Shown here: positions 41,683 through 50,573 of the stretch, in pieces
Layout: every line of letters starts with the position of its first letter
Numbering within the stretch: position 1 is the first letter of the stretch
Assembly: GCF_000763885.1 (NCBI RefSeq)
Contig: NZ_JRKO01000011.1
Location: 43,221 to 107,220, forward strand
Length of the DNA stretch: 64,000 nt
Direction: 5' to 3'
Source of the DNA: Paracoccus versutus
Lineage (GTDB): Bacteria > Pseudomonadota > Alphaproteobacteria > Rhodobacterales > Rhodobacteraceae
The notes under the pieces: model-generated
The model's input: only the letters and a program-made list of their open reading frames with translations
Database searches by the model: none
Told to the model about the DNA's origin: nothing
Translations under genes and position numbers: made by a program

Positions 41683-43185
41683 TCAGGGCTGCGAGGTGGC
41701 CGGGCCCATGGGCTGGCCGTTGACGGTAAAGGGGCCGCCGCCCTCGGGCATCTGGATGTCCCAGACATTCTCGCCGCTCGCGCCGGGCTTGGCCATGGCG
41801 CGGGCCATGCGCAGCATCATCAGCGGCTGGGCGGCCTCTTCGGGCGGGGCCGCGGCCAGCGCCGCCTCGACCTTGTCGAGCCCCGTGGCCGAGATCAGCG
41901 CCGCGCCGGTGGGCGCCGCGCCCGGACCGGCCGCGATGTCCGCGCGATAGTCGATCTGGTAGCCGTCGCCCTTGATCTGCGACGGCGCAAGCTTCAGATC
42001 GGCCGTGCCGCCGGGCAGCAGCGCCGCCTGCAGCTGTTCGGGCACCAGCCGCGCAAAGGGTTCCTCGGCGGCCAGGTCGAAGCCCTCGATCAGCATCTTC
42101 GCCGGCGCCGCCAGGTCGAAGCCCGAGGCGGTGAAGTCCAGCGTCACCTCTTGCGGCAGGATCGGCTCGACCCAGGGCGGCAGCACGCCCTCGGGCACGG
42201 TCACGCCCGACAGCGCCACCCGTTCGTGCAGCCGGCCGTCGGCGGTGGCGCCGGACAGGCCGACCGTCACCTTGGTCGAGGCAAGGCCGAATTCGCCCAG
42301 CGGAGAGCCGATCTTCAGATCATGCAGGACCGCGTCCATCGACAGGTCGTCCCACAGCGGCATGGCGGCGGCCAGCTTGTCGCGCAGCCCGTCCTGCGAG
42401 CCCTTGATCAGCTCCTCGGACGGATGGGCGACGAACCAGGCGAGCAGGGACAGCATGCCTTCGGTGCGCGCGCCGGTGATCTGGCCGCTGCCCTCGTAGC
42501 CGGGCGCGGTGATCTGGAAGGTCATCGGCTGGCCGCCCGGACCCATCAGGATCTCCTGCGACTGCTCCAGCCCCTCGGCGGTGAAGCTCATGGCCTGGTC
42601 GACGCCGCCGGCCTTGCCGGGCACGCCGGTCAGCGACACCTCCATCCGCGCCGTGCGCTGGTGATCGCGCGAGACGACCTCGGGCTCGGCCGGGGGCTGT
42701 TCGGGCGCGGCTTCGGCGCCGGGCGGCGGCGGGGGCGCATATTGCACCGACTCGATGACGTAATCCGTCATCACCGCCGTCTGTTCGCGGAAACTCATCA
42801 GCCCCTCGTCCCAGATGCCGGTGGATTCGACCCTGGTCGTGCCCTTCTGCTCGAACAGGCGCGGCACCACCACCGACCAGCTCAGCACCTGGTCCTCGCT
42901 GACGCCCCAGCTGCCGTCGCCATTGTCGGTCAGCCGATAGGTCAGGGCCGAGACGCTGACCTGGGCCTGCTCGGCCGGAACCTGCGCCAGTAGCGGCGCC
43001 GGGTCGATCCGCAGCTCATAGCTTTCGCCCTGGGGGGTGACGGCGACCACGCCCTCGGTGCCGCCGAAATAGGTCTGGAAAACACCGCGCAGCCGCGCGG
43101 CCCCCTCTTCGGTGGCGGGCACGGCCCAGGCCGCCGAGACGGGGCAGATCGCCAGCAGCGCCACAAGGCCTTGTCTCGCAAACAT
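41683..43185 (-). CDS. DUF2125 family exported protein
   Basis: 500 residues with a signal peptide (LVALLAICPVSAAWA) and a long repetitive beta-rich region of the DUF2125 type, found across alphaproteobacteria with unknown function. The repeated theme is domain pairs such as PLGEFGLASTKVTVGLSGAT and FDLAAPAKMLIEGFDLAAE. An AAGGA lies upstream of the ATG at 43185; an ATG at 43209 is less likely. It is downstream of cobO on the same strand. Confidence 0.85.
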   Translation of the reverse strand: MFARQGLVALLAICPVSAAWAVPATEEGAARLRGVFQTYFGGTEGVVAVTPQGESYELRIDPAPLLAQVPAEQAQVSVSALTYRLTDNGDGSWGVSEDQVLSWSVVVPRLFEQKGTTRVESTGIWDEGLMSFREQTAVMTDYVIESVQYAPPPPPGAEAAPEQPPAEPEVVSRDHQRTARMEVSLTGVPGKAGGVDQAMSFTAEGLEQSQEILMGPGGQPMTFQITAPGYEGSGQITGARTEGMLSLLAWFVAHPSEELIKGSQDGLRDKLAAAMPLWDDLSMDAVLHDLKIGSPLGEFGLASTKVTVGLSGATADGRLHERVALSGVTVPEGVLPPWVEPILPQEVTLDFTASGFDLAAPAKMLIEGFDLAAEEPFARLVPEQLQAALLPGGTADLKLAPSQIKGDGYQIDYRADIAAGPGAAPTGAALISATGLDKVEAALAAAPPEEAAQPLMMLRMARAMAKPGASGENVWDIQMPEGGGPFTVNGQPMGPATSQP

Positions 43186-43244
43186 GTCCGAACATCCTTT
43201 CGAATTCACTGATCCTGCACAAGCGGCAGATGACAGGAAACAGG

Positions 43245-43856
43245 CTAGAACTCCACCCCCGGTTGCGCCTTGATGCCATCGCGGAAGGGGTGCTTGACCT
43301 GTTCCATCTCGGACACAAGATCGGCAAGCTCGATCAGTTCCGGCTTGGCGTTGCGTCCGGTCAGGACCACATGCGTCATCGGCGGCTTTTCGCTGCGCAG
43401 GAAATCCAGCACCTCGTCCAGGTCCAGGTAGTCATAGCGCAGCGCGATGTTGATCTCGTCCAGCAGGACCATGCGGATCTGCGGATCGCGGATCAGCTCC
43501 TTGGCCTTTTCCCAGCCGGCGCGGGCGGCGGCGATGTCGCGCGCGCGGTCCTGGGTTTCCCAGGTGAAGCCCTCGCCCATGGCGTGGAACTGGCACAGGT
43601 CGCCGAAATGCGTGGTCAGCAACCGCCGCTCGCCGGTGTCCCAGGCGCCCTTGATGAACTGCACCACCGCGCAGGGCATGCCATGGGCGATGCAGCGCAG
43701 GATCATGCCGAAGCCCGAGGACGACTTGCCCTTGCCCTTGCCGGTATGGACGATGACCAGGCCCTTCTCGCCCTGCTTCTCGGCCATCATCCGGTCGCGG
43801 GCGGCCTTGATCCGGGCCATCTTCTCGGCGTGGCGGGTATTGTCGTCGGTCTGCAT
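43245..43856 (-). CDS. cobO: Cob(I)yrinic acid a,c-diamide adenosyltransferase CobO
   Basis: CobO (BtuR/CobA type) transfers the adenosyl group of ATP to the corrinoid cobalt. 203 residues. The P-loop-like IVHTGKGKGKSSSGFG, CAVVQFIKGAWDTGER, VLLDEINIALRYDYLD and VVLTGRNAKPELIELADLVSEM are diagnostic. AAGGAG lies just upstream of the ATG. It diverges from the riboswitch-led cob unit. A second, unrelated adenosyltransferase (PduO type) occurs at 62461. Confidence 0.97.
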   Translation of the reverse strand: MQTDDNTRHAEKMARIKAARDRMMAEKQGEKGLVIVHTGKGKGKSSSGFGMILRCIAHGMPCAVVQFIKGAWDTGERRLLTTHFGDLCQFHAMGEGFTWETQDRARDIAAARAGWEKAKELIRDPQIRMVLLDEINIALRYDYLDLDEVLDFLRSEKPPMTHVVLTGRNAKPELIELADLVSEMEQVKHPFRDGIKAQPGVEF

Positions 43857-43904
43857 CGGGCACTCCTTCGCTTGACAAGTCGGGACCGGGCGCGCACAGA
43901 CGAG

Positions 43905-44080
43905 AGGCGCTGGTTCCTGTCCTACGACAGGCGAAGAGGGAATGCGACAGGCAACCGCCTGGAAGCAGCCGCCCCCGCGACCGTGACCGGAAAGGTCGTC
44001 CCGAGGCCACTGGCGAGACGCCGGGAAGGCGGGGCGGCCGTGGGCCCAGGCCCGAATCCGCAAGCCGGGAGACCTGCCAG
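43905..44080 (+). ncRNA. Cobalamin (AdoCbl) riboswitch upstream of the main cob operon
   Basis: The B12 riboswitch order is visible: GGCGCTGGTTCC at 43906, GGGAATGCGACAGG, GAAGCAGCCGCCCCCGCGAC, GGCCACTGG near 44029, CGCCGGGAAGG, and the B12 box CAAGCCGGGAGACCTGCC ending at 44078. A TTGACA element at 43873 is a candidate -35. The controlled gene starts 92 bases later (DUF1636, then cobW to cobF). Confidence 0.94.
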
Positions 44081-44171
44081 CGCGCGAAGGATTGACCGGC
44101 GGACGGGGTGTTCCCGCTGGGGCTTGGGCGCTGGTCCCCTGCCTCGTGCCGCCTTGAGGGATGAAGGGCGC

Positions 44172-44525
44172 ATGACCGTCACGCTGCATGTCTGCATCAC
44201 CTGCCGCGCCGGCCAGCCCGTCCCCGAGGGCGAGCCCGTGCCCGGTGCGCGGCTGCATGACGCGCTGGCGGCCGAAGGCGCCCCCGACGGCGTGCGCATC
44301 GTCCCCGTCGAATGCCTGTCCGCCTGCGCCAACGGCGCCGCCATCGCGCTGTCGGCGCCGGGCCGCTGGACCTATGTCTACGGCCGCATGTCGGCCGAGG
44401 ACGCGACCGAGATCCTGCTGGGCGCCGCCGCCTATGCCCAGGCCCCCGACGGCATCGTGCCCTGGCGCGAGCGCGTCACGATTTTCCGCAAGCGCAGCCT
44501 CGCGCGCATTCCCCCGATTGGATAG
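44172..44525 (+). CDS. DUF1636 family metal-binding protein
   Basis: 117 residues with four Cys in a ferredoxin-like arrangement: Cys8 and Cys11 (HVCITCRAG), Cys48 and Cys52 (VECLSACANG). This is the pattern of thioredoxin-fold 2Fe-2S or metal-binding proteins such as DUF1636. It is the first gene after the cobalamin riboswitch and three bases ahead of cobW, so a role in cobalt handling or redox supply for corrin synthesis is likely but unproven. Confidence 0.85.
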   Translation: MTVTLHVCITCRAGQPVPEGEPVPGARLHDALAAEGAPDGVRIVPVECLSACANGAAIALSAPGRWTYVYGRMSAEDATEILLGAAAYAQAPDGIVPWRERVTIFRKRSLARIPPIG

Positions 44526-44528
44526 AAG

Positions 44529-45563
44529 ATGAGCGACCTGACCAAGACCCCCGTCACCGTCATCACCGGCTTTCTGGGCGCCGGCAAGACCACGCTGATC
44601 CGCCACCTGATGTCGCAGCCGCAGGGCAAGCGGCTGGCGGTGCTGGTCAACGAATTCGGCACCATGGGCGTCGACGGCGAGATCCTGAAGTCCTGCGCCG
44701 ACGAGAATTGCCCGGCCGAGAACATCATGGAGCTGTCGAACGGCTGCATCTGCTGCACCGTCGCCGACGACTTCATCCCGACGCTGGAACGGCTGATGGC
44801 GATGCCCGTCAAGCCCGACCACATCCTGATCGAGACCTCGGGCCTGGCCCTGCCCAAGCCCTTGCTGAAAGCCTTCGACTGGCCGGCGATCCGCTCGCGC
44901 ATCACCGTGGACGGGGTGATCGCGCTCGCCGATGCCGAGGCGGTGGCGGCCGGCCGCTTCGCCCCCGACGAGGCCGCGGTCGAGGCGCAGCGCGCCGCCG
45001 ACGACAGCCTGGACCACGAGACGCCCCTCTCCGAGGTGTTCGAGGACCAGATCGCCTGCGCCGACATCGTGCTGCTGTCCAAGGCCGACCTGGCCGGCGA
45101 GCAGGGGCTGGCCGCCGCCCGCGCCGTGATCGAGGCCGAGGCGCCGCGCAAGCTGCCGATCCTGCCGCTGACCGACGGGGTGATCGACCCGCGCGTGATC
45201 CTGGGCCTGGGTGCCGCGGCCGAGGACGATCTCGCCGCCCGCCCCAGCCACCACGACGGCGCCGACGACCACGAACACGACGATTTCGACTCGGTGGTGA
45301 TCGAGCTGGCCGAGATCGCCGACCCCGGCGAGCTTGCCGCCCGCATCGAGCGGCTGGCCCGCGAACAGAACATCCTGCGGGTCAAGGGCCATGTCGCCGT
45401 CGCCGGCAAGCCCATGCGCCTTCTGGTGCAGGCGGTGGGCGAGCGGGTGCGGCACCAATACGACCGGCCCTGGGGCGACGCCCCCCGCGCCTCGCGCCTG
45501 GTGGTGATCGCCGAACATGACGACATCGACGAGGCCGCGATCCGGGCGGTCCTGGCTGCCTGA
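44529..45563 (+). CDS. cobW: CobW, GTP-dependent cobalt metallochaperone
   Basis: A COG0523 GTPase that in cobalamin producers delivers Co(II) toward cobaltochelatase. 344 residues: Walker A GFLGAGKTT (Gly14-Thr22), the metal site Cys73-Ile-Cys75-Cys76 in NGCICCTV, SKADL-type base recognition (LLSKADLAG), a His-rich stretch (SHHDGADDHEHDD) and the C-terminal CobW domain. It lies two bases before cobN, whose product is the large chelatase subunit. Confidence 0.96.
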   Translation: MSDLTKTPVTVITGFLGAGKTTLIRHLMSQPQGKRLAVLVNEFGTMGVDGEILKSCADENCPAENIMELSNGCICCTVADDFIPTLERLMAMPVKPDHILIETSGLALPKPLLKAFDWPAIRSRITVDGVIALADAEAVAAGRFAPDEAAVEAQRAADDSLDHETPLSEVFEDQIACADIVLLSKADLAGEQGLAAARAVIEAEAPRKLPILPLTDGVIDPRVILGLGAAAEDDLAARPSHHDGADDHEHDDFDSVVIELAEIADPGELAARIERLAREQNILRVKGHVAVAGKPMRLLVQAVGERVRHQYDRPWGDAPRASRLVVIAEHDDIDEAAIRAVLAA

Positions 45564-45565
45564 CG

Positions 45566-48500
45566 ATGCATGTCGTCTTCCGCGAAAGCCGTGGGCTGGA
45601 AGAGACCGAGGTTCCGACCGACCCCGGCCAAGGCCCCGCCGACCTGGTCGTGCTGTCCTATTCCGACAGCGACCTCGGCGCTTTCGCGGCGGGCTGGCAT
45701 CGCGCTGCCGGGGGGCTGCCTTCGCTGCGGCTGTGCAACCTCTCGGCGCTGCGGCACCCGGTCTCGGTCGATCAGTATTGCGAGGCGACGCTTTCCGGCG
45801 CCCGCGCCGTGCTGGTCCGGCTGATCGGCGGCGAGCCCTATTGGCATTACGGCGTCGCCAGCCTTCAGGATCTGGCCCGCCGCCGCGGGATCGCCCTGGC
45901 CTTCCTGCCGGCGGACGGGCGTCCCGACCCGACGCTGGAGCGGTTTTCCACCCTGCCGCTGCCGCTGCTGCACCGGCTGGCGGCGCTTTGCGACCAGGGC
46001 GGCGCGGTCGCGGCACAGATGGCGCTGGCGGAACTGGCCGGGGCCGCCGGCCTGCCCGCCGCCCCGGTCCAGGGGCAGGCCGCGATCCCTGACTTCGGCT
46101 TCTACGATCCCGACCGCGGCGTCATCGACCGCCCCCGGCCCGACCCCGCACCCGGCGTGCTGGTCAGCTTCTATCGCAGCTACCTGACCGCGGCCGACCT
46201 GGCGCCGGTGGATGCGATGATCCGCGCCCTGCGCACGGCCGGCTTTGCCGCGACCGGGGTCTTTGCGCCCTCGCTCAAGGCGCCGGGCTTTGCCGACTGG
46301 CTGGCGCCGCACCTGCCCGGCCTTGTCGCGGTGGTGAACCTGACCGCCTTTTCCGCCCGCGACGATGCCGGCGCCACGCCCTTCGACGGCACGGATTGCC
46401 CGGTCTTTCAGGTGGCGCTGTCCACCGCGCCCCGCGCCCTCTGGGCGGCCGAGGATCGCGGGCTTTCCGCCGCCGACCTGGCGATGCATGTCGTGCTGCC
46501 CGAGGTCGACGGCCGCATCTTCCTGGGCGCGATCAGCTTCAAGGAACCGCAAGAGCGCGACCCCGACCTGCAATTCGCCCGCGTGATCCATGCCCCCGAC
46601 CCGGACCGCATCGACGCGGCCATGGCGCGGATCACCGCCTGGCACCGGCTGCGGCAGGCGACACGCCGCGCGGTGGTGCTGTCCACCTATCCCGGCAAGG
46701 CGCATCAGCTGGCCCATGCGGTCGGACTGGACGCGCTGGCCTCCTGCGGCGCGATCCTCGGCCTTCCCCATGACCACCTGGGCCGGCGGCTGACCGCCGA
46801 GCGCATCCACTGGCCGCTCTCGGACTACCGGCAAGCGCTGGCCCGCCTGCCGCAACGCCTGCGCGACGACCTCGCCGCCGCATGGGGCGAGCCTCCCGAC
46901 GGCTTCCGCTTCGCCGCCCTCCGCCACGGCGCCGACCTGATCGCCCTGCAACCCGAACGCGGCGAGGCAAAGACCCGCGTCGACGACTACCACGACCTGA
47001 CCCGCACCCCGCGCCATGAATATGTCGCCTTCTACCTGTGGCTGCGCGCGCAGGCGGACGTGCTGATCCACATGGGCGCGCATGGCACGCTGGAATGGCT
47101 GCCCGGCAAGTCGGTTGCCCTGTCGGGCGAATGCTGGCCCGAGGCGCTGCTGGCCGACATGCCGGTGATCTATCCCTTCATCGTCAACGATCCGGGCGAG
47201 GCCGCGCAGGCCAAGCGCCGGCTTTCCGCCGTGACGCTGGGCCACCTGCCGCCGCCGCTGGCGGATTCCGCGGTGCCCGAGAACCTCGCGCATCTGGAGC
47301 GGCTGCTCGACGAATATTCCACCGCCGACGGGCTGGACCCGCGCCGCCGCGACCGGCTGATCGCGGCGATCCGCGACGAGGCCCGCGCCGCCGGGGTGGA
47401 AACCGACCTGGGCCTGCCCCCCGAGGCCGCGGCGGCCGAGGCGATCCCGCTGATCGACCGCTTCCTCTGCGATCTCAAGGACAGCCGCTTCGGCGACGGC
47501 TTGCATGTCTATGGCACCGCTCCGGGCGAAGCCGAAGGGCTGGCGCGCGCGCTGGCCGGCCAGCGGGTCGCACCCGGCCCCTCGGGCTCACCGGCGCGGG
47601 GGCGGCAGGACGTGCTGCCGACCGGGCGCAACCTTTTCACCGTCGATCCCCGCGCCGTGCCCTCGCGCAATGCCCATGCCCAGGGGGTGAAACTGGCCGA
47701 GGAACTGCTGCGCCGCCACCTGCAGGACCATGGCGACTGGCCCCGCGGCCTGGTCGTCGACCTCTGGGGCAGCGCCACCATGCGCACGGCGGGCGAGGAA
47801 TTCGCCATGGCGCTGCATCTCGCCGGCCTCAGCCCGCGCTGGGACGGCGCCTCGGGCCGGGTCGCGGGCATCGAGATCCTGCCCCTGGCCGAGCTTGGCC
47901 GGCCGCGGATCGACGTGACGCTGCGGGTCTCGGGCCTGTTTCGCGACATCTTCCCCGGCCTCGCGCAGCTTTTCGAGACCGGGGCCGAGGCGCTGGCGGC
48001 CCGCGACGAAACCCCAACCGACAACCCCTATCGCAACCGCGCCCCCCGCGTCTTCGGCCCCAGGCCCGGCCTTTACGGCCTCGGCATCGCCGACCTGGCC
48101 GAGAGCTTCACCGACCAGGCGCGGCAGGCGGCGGGCGAGGCATGGCTGGCCGCCTCCTCCCATGCCATCGCCGCCGATGGCCGGATCACCCACCAGCCGC
48201 AGGCGATCCGCGACCGGCTGGCCCAGGCCGATGCCTTCGTCCATGCGCAGGACCTGCCGGAATCCGACCTGCTGCTGGCCGGCGACTATGCCGCGCATGA
48301 GGCGGGCTTCGCCGCCGCCATGGCACGGATCGGCGCCGCGCGGCCGGCGCTCTACCACCTCGACGCCACCCGCCCGGACCAGCCGCGGGCCCGGACCCTG
48401 GCCGAGGAAATCGCCCGCGTCACCCGCGCCCGCGCCGCCAATCCGGCCTGGGCCGACGGCATGATGCGGCACGGCTTTCGCGGCGCGGCCGAGATCGCGG

Positions 48501-48727
48501 CGACGCTGGACCACATGGCCGCCTTCGCCAACCTGGCCGGCGTGGTGCCCGGCCATCTCTTCGACCTCTATCACGACGCCACGCTGGGCCGGCCCGAGGT
48601 CCTGGCCTTCATGGAACGCGAAAACCCCGCCGCGCTCGCCGCCATGCGCGCGCTTTTCGCGCGGCTGCTCGAATCGGGCCTCTGGGTCAGCCGCCGCAAC
48701 TCGGTCCTGGCGGAGCTGGCGCCATGA
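45566..48727 (+). CDS. cobN: Aerobic cobaltochelatase subunit CobN
   Basis: CobN binds hydrogenobyrinic acid a,c-diamide and inserts cobalt with the ATPase subunits CobS and CobT, which are not in this window. 1053 residues, shorter than the roughly 1250 usual in rhizobial CobN. Family hallmarks are LNLTAFSARDD, MHVVLPEVDGRIF, HMGAHGTLEWLPGKSVALS, YPFIVNDPGEAAQAKRR, and near the C-terminus the REGNP-like LFDLYHDATLG segment. It overlaps cobG by ATGA. Confidence 0.95.
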   Translation: MHVVFRESRGLEETEVPTDPGQGPADLVVLSYSDSDLGAFAAGWHRAAGGLPSLRLCNLSALRHPVSVDQYCEATLSGARAVLVRLIGGEPYWHYGVASLQDLARRRGIALAFLPADGRPDPTLERFSTLPLPLLHRLAALCDQGGAVAAQMALAELAGAAGLPAAPVQGQAAIPDFGFYDPDRGVIDRPRPDPAPGVLVSFYRSYLTAADLAPVDAMIRALRTAGFAATGVFAPSLKAPGFADWLAPHLPGLVAVVNLTAFSARDDAGATPFDGTDCPVFQVALSTAPRALWAAEDRGLSAADLAMHVVLPEVDGRIFLGAISFKEPQERDPDLQFARVIHAPDPDRIDAAMARITAWHRLRQATRRAVVLSTYPGKAHQLAHAVGLDALASCGAILGLPHDHLGRRLTAERIHWPLSDYRQALARLPQRLRDDLAAAWGEPPDGFRFAALRHGADLIALQPERGEAKTRVDDYHDLTRTPRHEYVAFYLWLRAQADVLIHMGAHGTLEWLPGKSVALSGECWPEALLADMPVIYPFIVNDPGEAAQAKRRLSAVTLGHLPPPLADSAVPENLAHLERLLDEYSTADGLDPRRRDRLIAAIRDEARAAGVETDLGLPPEAAAAEAIPLIDRFLCDLKDSRFGDGLHVYGTAPGEAEGLARALAGQRVAPGPSGSPARGRQDVLPTGRNLFTVDPRAVPSRNAHAQGVKLAEELLRRHLQDHGDWPRGLVVDLWGSATMRTAGEEFAMALHLAGLSPRWDGASGRVAGIEILPLAELGRPRIDVTLRVSGLFRDIFPGLAQLFETGAEALAARDETPTDNPYRNRAPRVFGPRPGLYGLGIADLAESFTDQARQAAGEAWLAASSHAIAADGRITHQPQAIRDRLAQADAFVHAQDLPESDLLLAGDYAAHEAGFAAAMARIGAARPALYHLDATRPDQPRARTLAEEIARVTRARAANPAWADGMMRHGFRGAAEIAATLDHMAAFANLAGVVPGHLFDLYHDATLGRPEVLAFMERENPAALAAMRALFARLLESGLWVSRRNSVLAELAP

Positions 48728-49887
48728 GCTTCGCCGTCAAGGGCTGGTGCCCCGGTGCGCTGCGGCCGATGCAATCGGGCGACGGGCTGGTGCTGCGCAT
48801 CCGGGCGCGGAACGGCCGGCTGGAACCGGACCAGGCACGGCTGATCGCGGCACTCTCGGCCCGGCACGGCAACGGGCTGATGGACCTGACCAGCCGCGCC
48901 AACCTGCAACTGCGCGGGCTGGACCCTTCTGGCCATGCCGCGGCCGTCGCCGCCCTGGCCGGCATCGGCCTGATCGACGACGACCCGGAATCCGAGGCAC
49001 GGCGCAACGTGATCCTGTCGCCCTTCGCCCCGATGGGCGGCCCGGCCTGGCAACTGGCCGAGGCCATCGCCCAGGCGATGACCGCGCCCGATGCGCCGCA
49101 GGTGCCCGGCAAGTTCGGCTTTGCCGTCGATGCCGACCCGCCGGTGCTGGCCGACACGCCCGCGGACATCAGGCTGCGCCCGCAGGGCCCAGGCTGGCTG
49201 ATCCTGCCGGACGGCGCCGATTGGGCGCTCAAGGCCGATAACACCGCCCAGGCCGCCACCCGCGCCATCGCCCTGGCGCATTGGTTCATGCAAGGCGGCG
49301 TGCAGGACGGCCGCGGGCGGATGCGCGACTACCTGCGCCGCAGCCCCGCCCTGCCCCATGGCGCGACCCCGCTGCCGTCTTCTCTGTTGCCCAAATACCC
49401 ATGCGACCGCGCCACCGGAACCGCCGGCGCCCATCCGCCCGGCCCCGGCCCGGCACCGAACGGCTGGCTGCTGGGCTTCGCCTTCGGCCAGATCACGCCG
49501 GCGCAGCTGGCCGCCGCCGCCGCGATCGGCCCCCTGCGCCTGACCCCCTGGCGCGCGCTGCTGATCGAGGGCGCCGCCCGCCCGCGGATCGAGGGCGCGA
49601 TCCTCGACCCCCACGACCCGCTCCTGCGCATCCATGCCTGCACCGGCGCGCCCGGCTGCCCGCAGGCTTTGGCCGATGTCCGCGCCCTGGCCCGCAGCCT
49701 CGCCCCGCGCCTTGCCCCCGGCCAAAGCCTGCATGTCAGCGGCTGCGCCAAGGGCTGCGCGCATCGGGGCGCGGCCTCGGTCACGCTGGTCGCCACCGCG
49801 CCCGACCGCTTCGACCTGATCCGGGACGGCGGCACCCGCGATCCCGCCGCGCAGGGCGGGCTTGCGCCGCATCGCATCCCGCTCTGA
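48724..49887 (+). CDS. cobG: Precorrin-3B synthase CobG, with an in-frame dispersed-repeat insert
   Basis: CobG is an oxygen-dependent monooxygenase turning precorrin-3A into precorrin-3B, related to sulfite/nitrite reductases. 387 residues: two half-repeats (about 10-215 and 245-387), and cluster ligands Cys306, Cys312, Cys341 and Cys345 (CTGAPGC ... CAKGC). Residues 219-227 (SSLLPKYPC) are encoded by a copy of the genome's dispersed repeat lying in the linker between the two halves. The frame is kept, so the enzyme is probably functional. Confidence 0.95.
   Translation: MSFAVKGWCPGALRPMQSGDGLVLRIRARNGRLEPDQARLIAALSARHGNGLMDLTSRANLQLRGLDPSGHAAAVAALAGIGLIDDDPESEARRNVILSPFAPMGGPAWQLAEAIAQAMTAPDAPQVPGKFGFAVDADPPVLADTPADIRLRPQGPGWLILPDGADWALKADNTAQAATRAIALAHWFMQGGVQDGRGRMRDYLRRSPALPHGATPLPSSLLPKYPCDRATGTAGAHPPGPGPAPNGWLLGFAFGQITPAQLAAAAAIGPLRLTPWRALLIEGAARPRIEGAILDPHDPLLRIHACTGAPGCPQALADVRALARSLAPRLAPGQSLHVSGCAKGCAHRGAASVTLVATAPDRFDLIRDGGTRDPAAQGGLAPHRIPL
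49378..49404 (-). repeat. Dispersed GGGTATTT repeat inside cobG
   Basis: TCTTCTCTGTTGCCCAAATA followed by CCCATGC matches the copies at 39182 and 27780. It lies wholly within the cobG reading frame and adds no stop or frameshift. Confidence 0.88.
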
Positions 49888-49941
49888 CCTTGCCCAATGC
49901 CCGCTTGCATGAGATAGCCGCGAAAATCCCAGGGAACCCCG

Positions 49942-50571
49942 ATGCTGCACCAATACGAAACCGACGGCGCCCGGATCTACGCGCAGTCCTTCGCCACCAT
50001 CCGGGCCGAGGCCGACCTCGCCCGCTTCACCGCCGAAGAGGAACCCGTCGTCGTGCGCATGATCCATGCCGCCGGGCTGGTGGGGCTGGAGCGCGACGTG
50101 GCATTCTCGCCCGGCATGGCCACGGCGGCGCGCCAGGCGCTGGAAGGCGGCGCGCCGATCCTCTGCGATGCGCGCATGGTCAGCGAGGGCATCACCCGCG
50201 CCCGCCTGCCCGCCGAAAACCGGGTCATCTGCACGCTGCAAGACCCGCGCGTGCCGGACCTCGCCGCCCGGATGGGCAACACCCGCAGCGCCGCGGCGCT
50301 GGAGCTGTGGCGCGACGACCTGGATGGCGCCGTGGTCGCCATCGGCAATGCGCCGACGGCGCTGTTCCACCTGCTCAACATGCTCCGCGATCCGGCCTGC
50401 CCGCGCCCGGCCGCGATCATCGGCTGCCCGGTGGGCTTCGTCGGCGCGGCGGAATCCAAGGCCGCGCTGATGGACGACCTGCCGGCGCCGGCGCTGATCG
50501 TGCGCGGGCGGCTGGGCGGCTCGGCCATCACCGTCGCCGCCGTCAACGCGCTCGCCAGCCGAAAGGAATAG
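49942..50571 (+). CDS. cobH: Precorrin-8X methylmutase CobH
   Basis: CobH moves the methyl group from C11 to C12, turning precorrin-8X into hydrogenobyrinic acid. 209 residues. The catalytic histidine is His42 in VVVRMIHAAGLVG. Other family segments are ILCDARMVSEGI and AIIGCPVGFVGAAESK. It is 54 bases after cobG and two before cobI. Confidence 0.97.
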   Translation: MLHQYETDGARIYAQSFATIRAEADLARFTAEEEPVVVRMIHAAGLVGLERDVAFSPGMATAARQALEGGAPILCDARMVSEGITRARLPAENRVICTLQDPRVPDLAARMGNTRSAAALELWRDDLDGAVVAIGNAPTALFHLLNMLRDPACPRPAAIIGCPVGFVGAAESKAALMDDLPAPALIVRGRLGGSAITVAAVNALASRKE

Positions 50572-50573
50572 CC

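Noticed and set aside
44432..47506. 1024-codon minus-strand frame opposite cobW/cobN
   Set aside because: Shadow of cobW and cobN; no start signal and no recognisable motif, while the plus strand encodes clear CobW and CobN.
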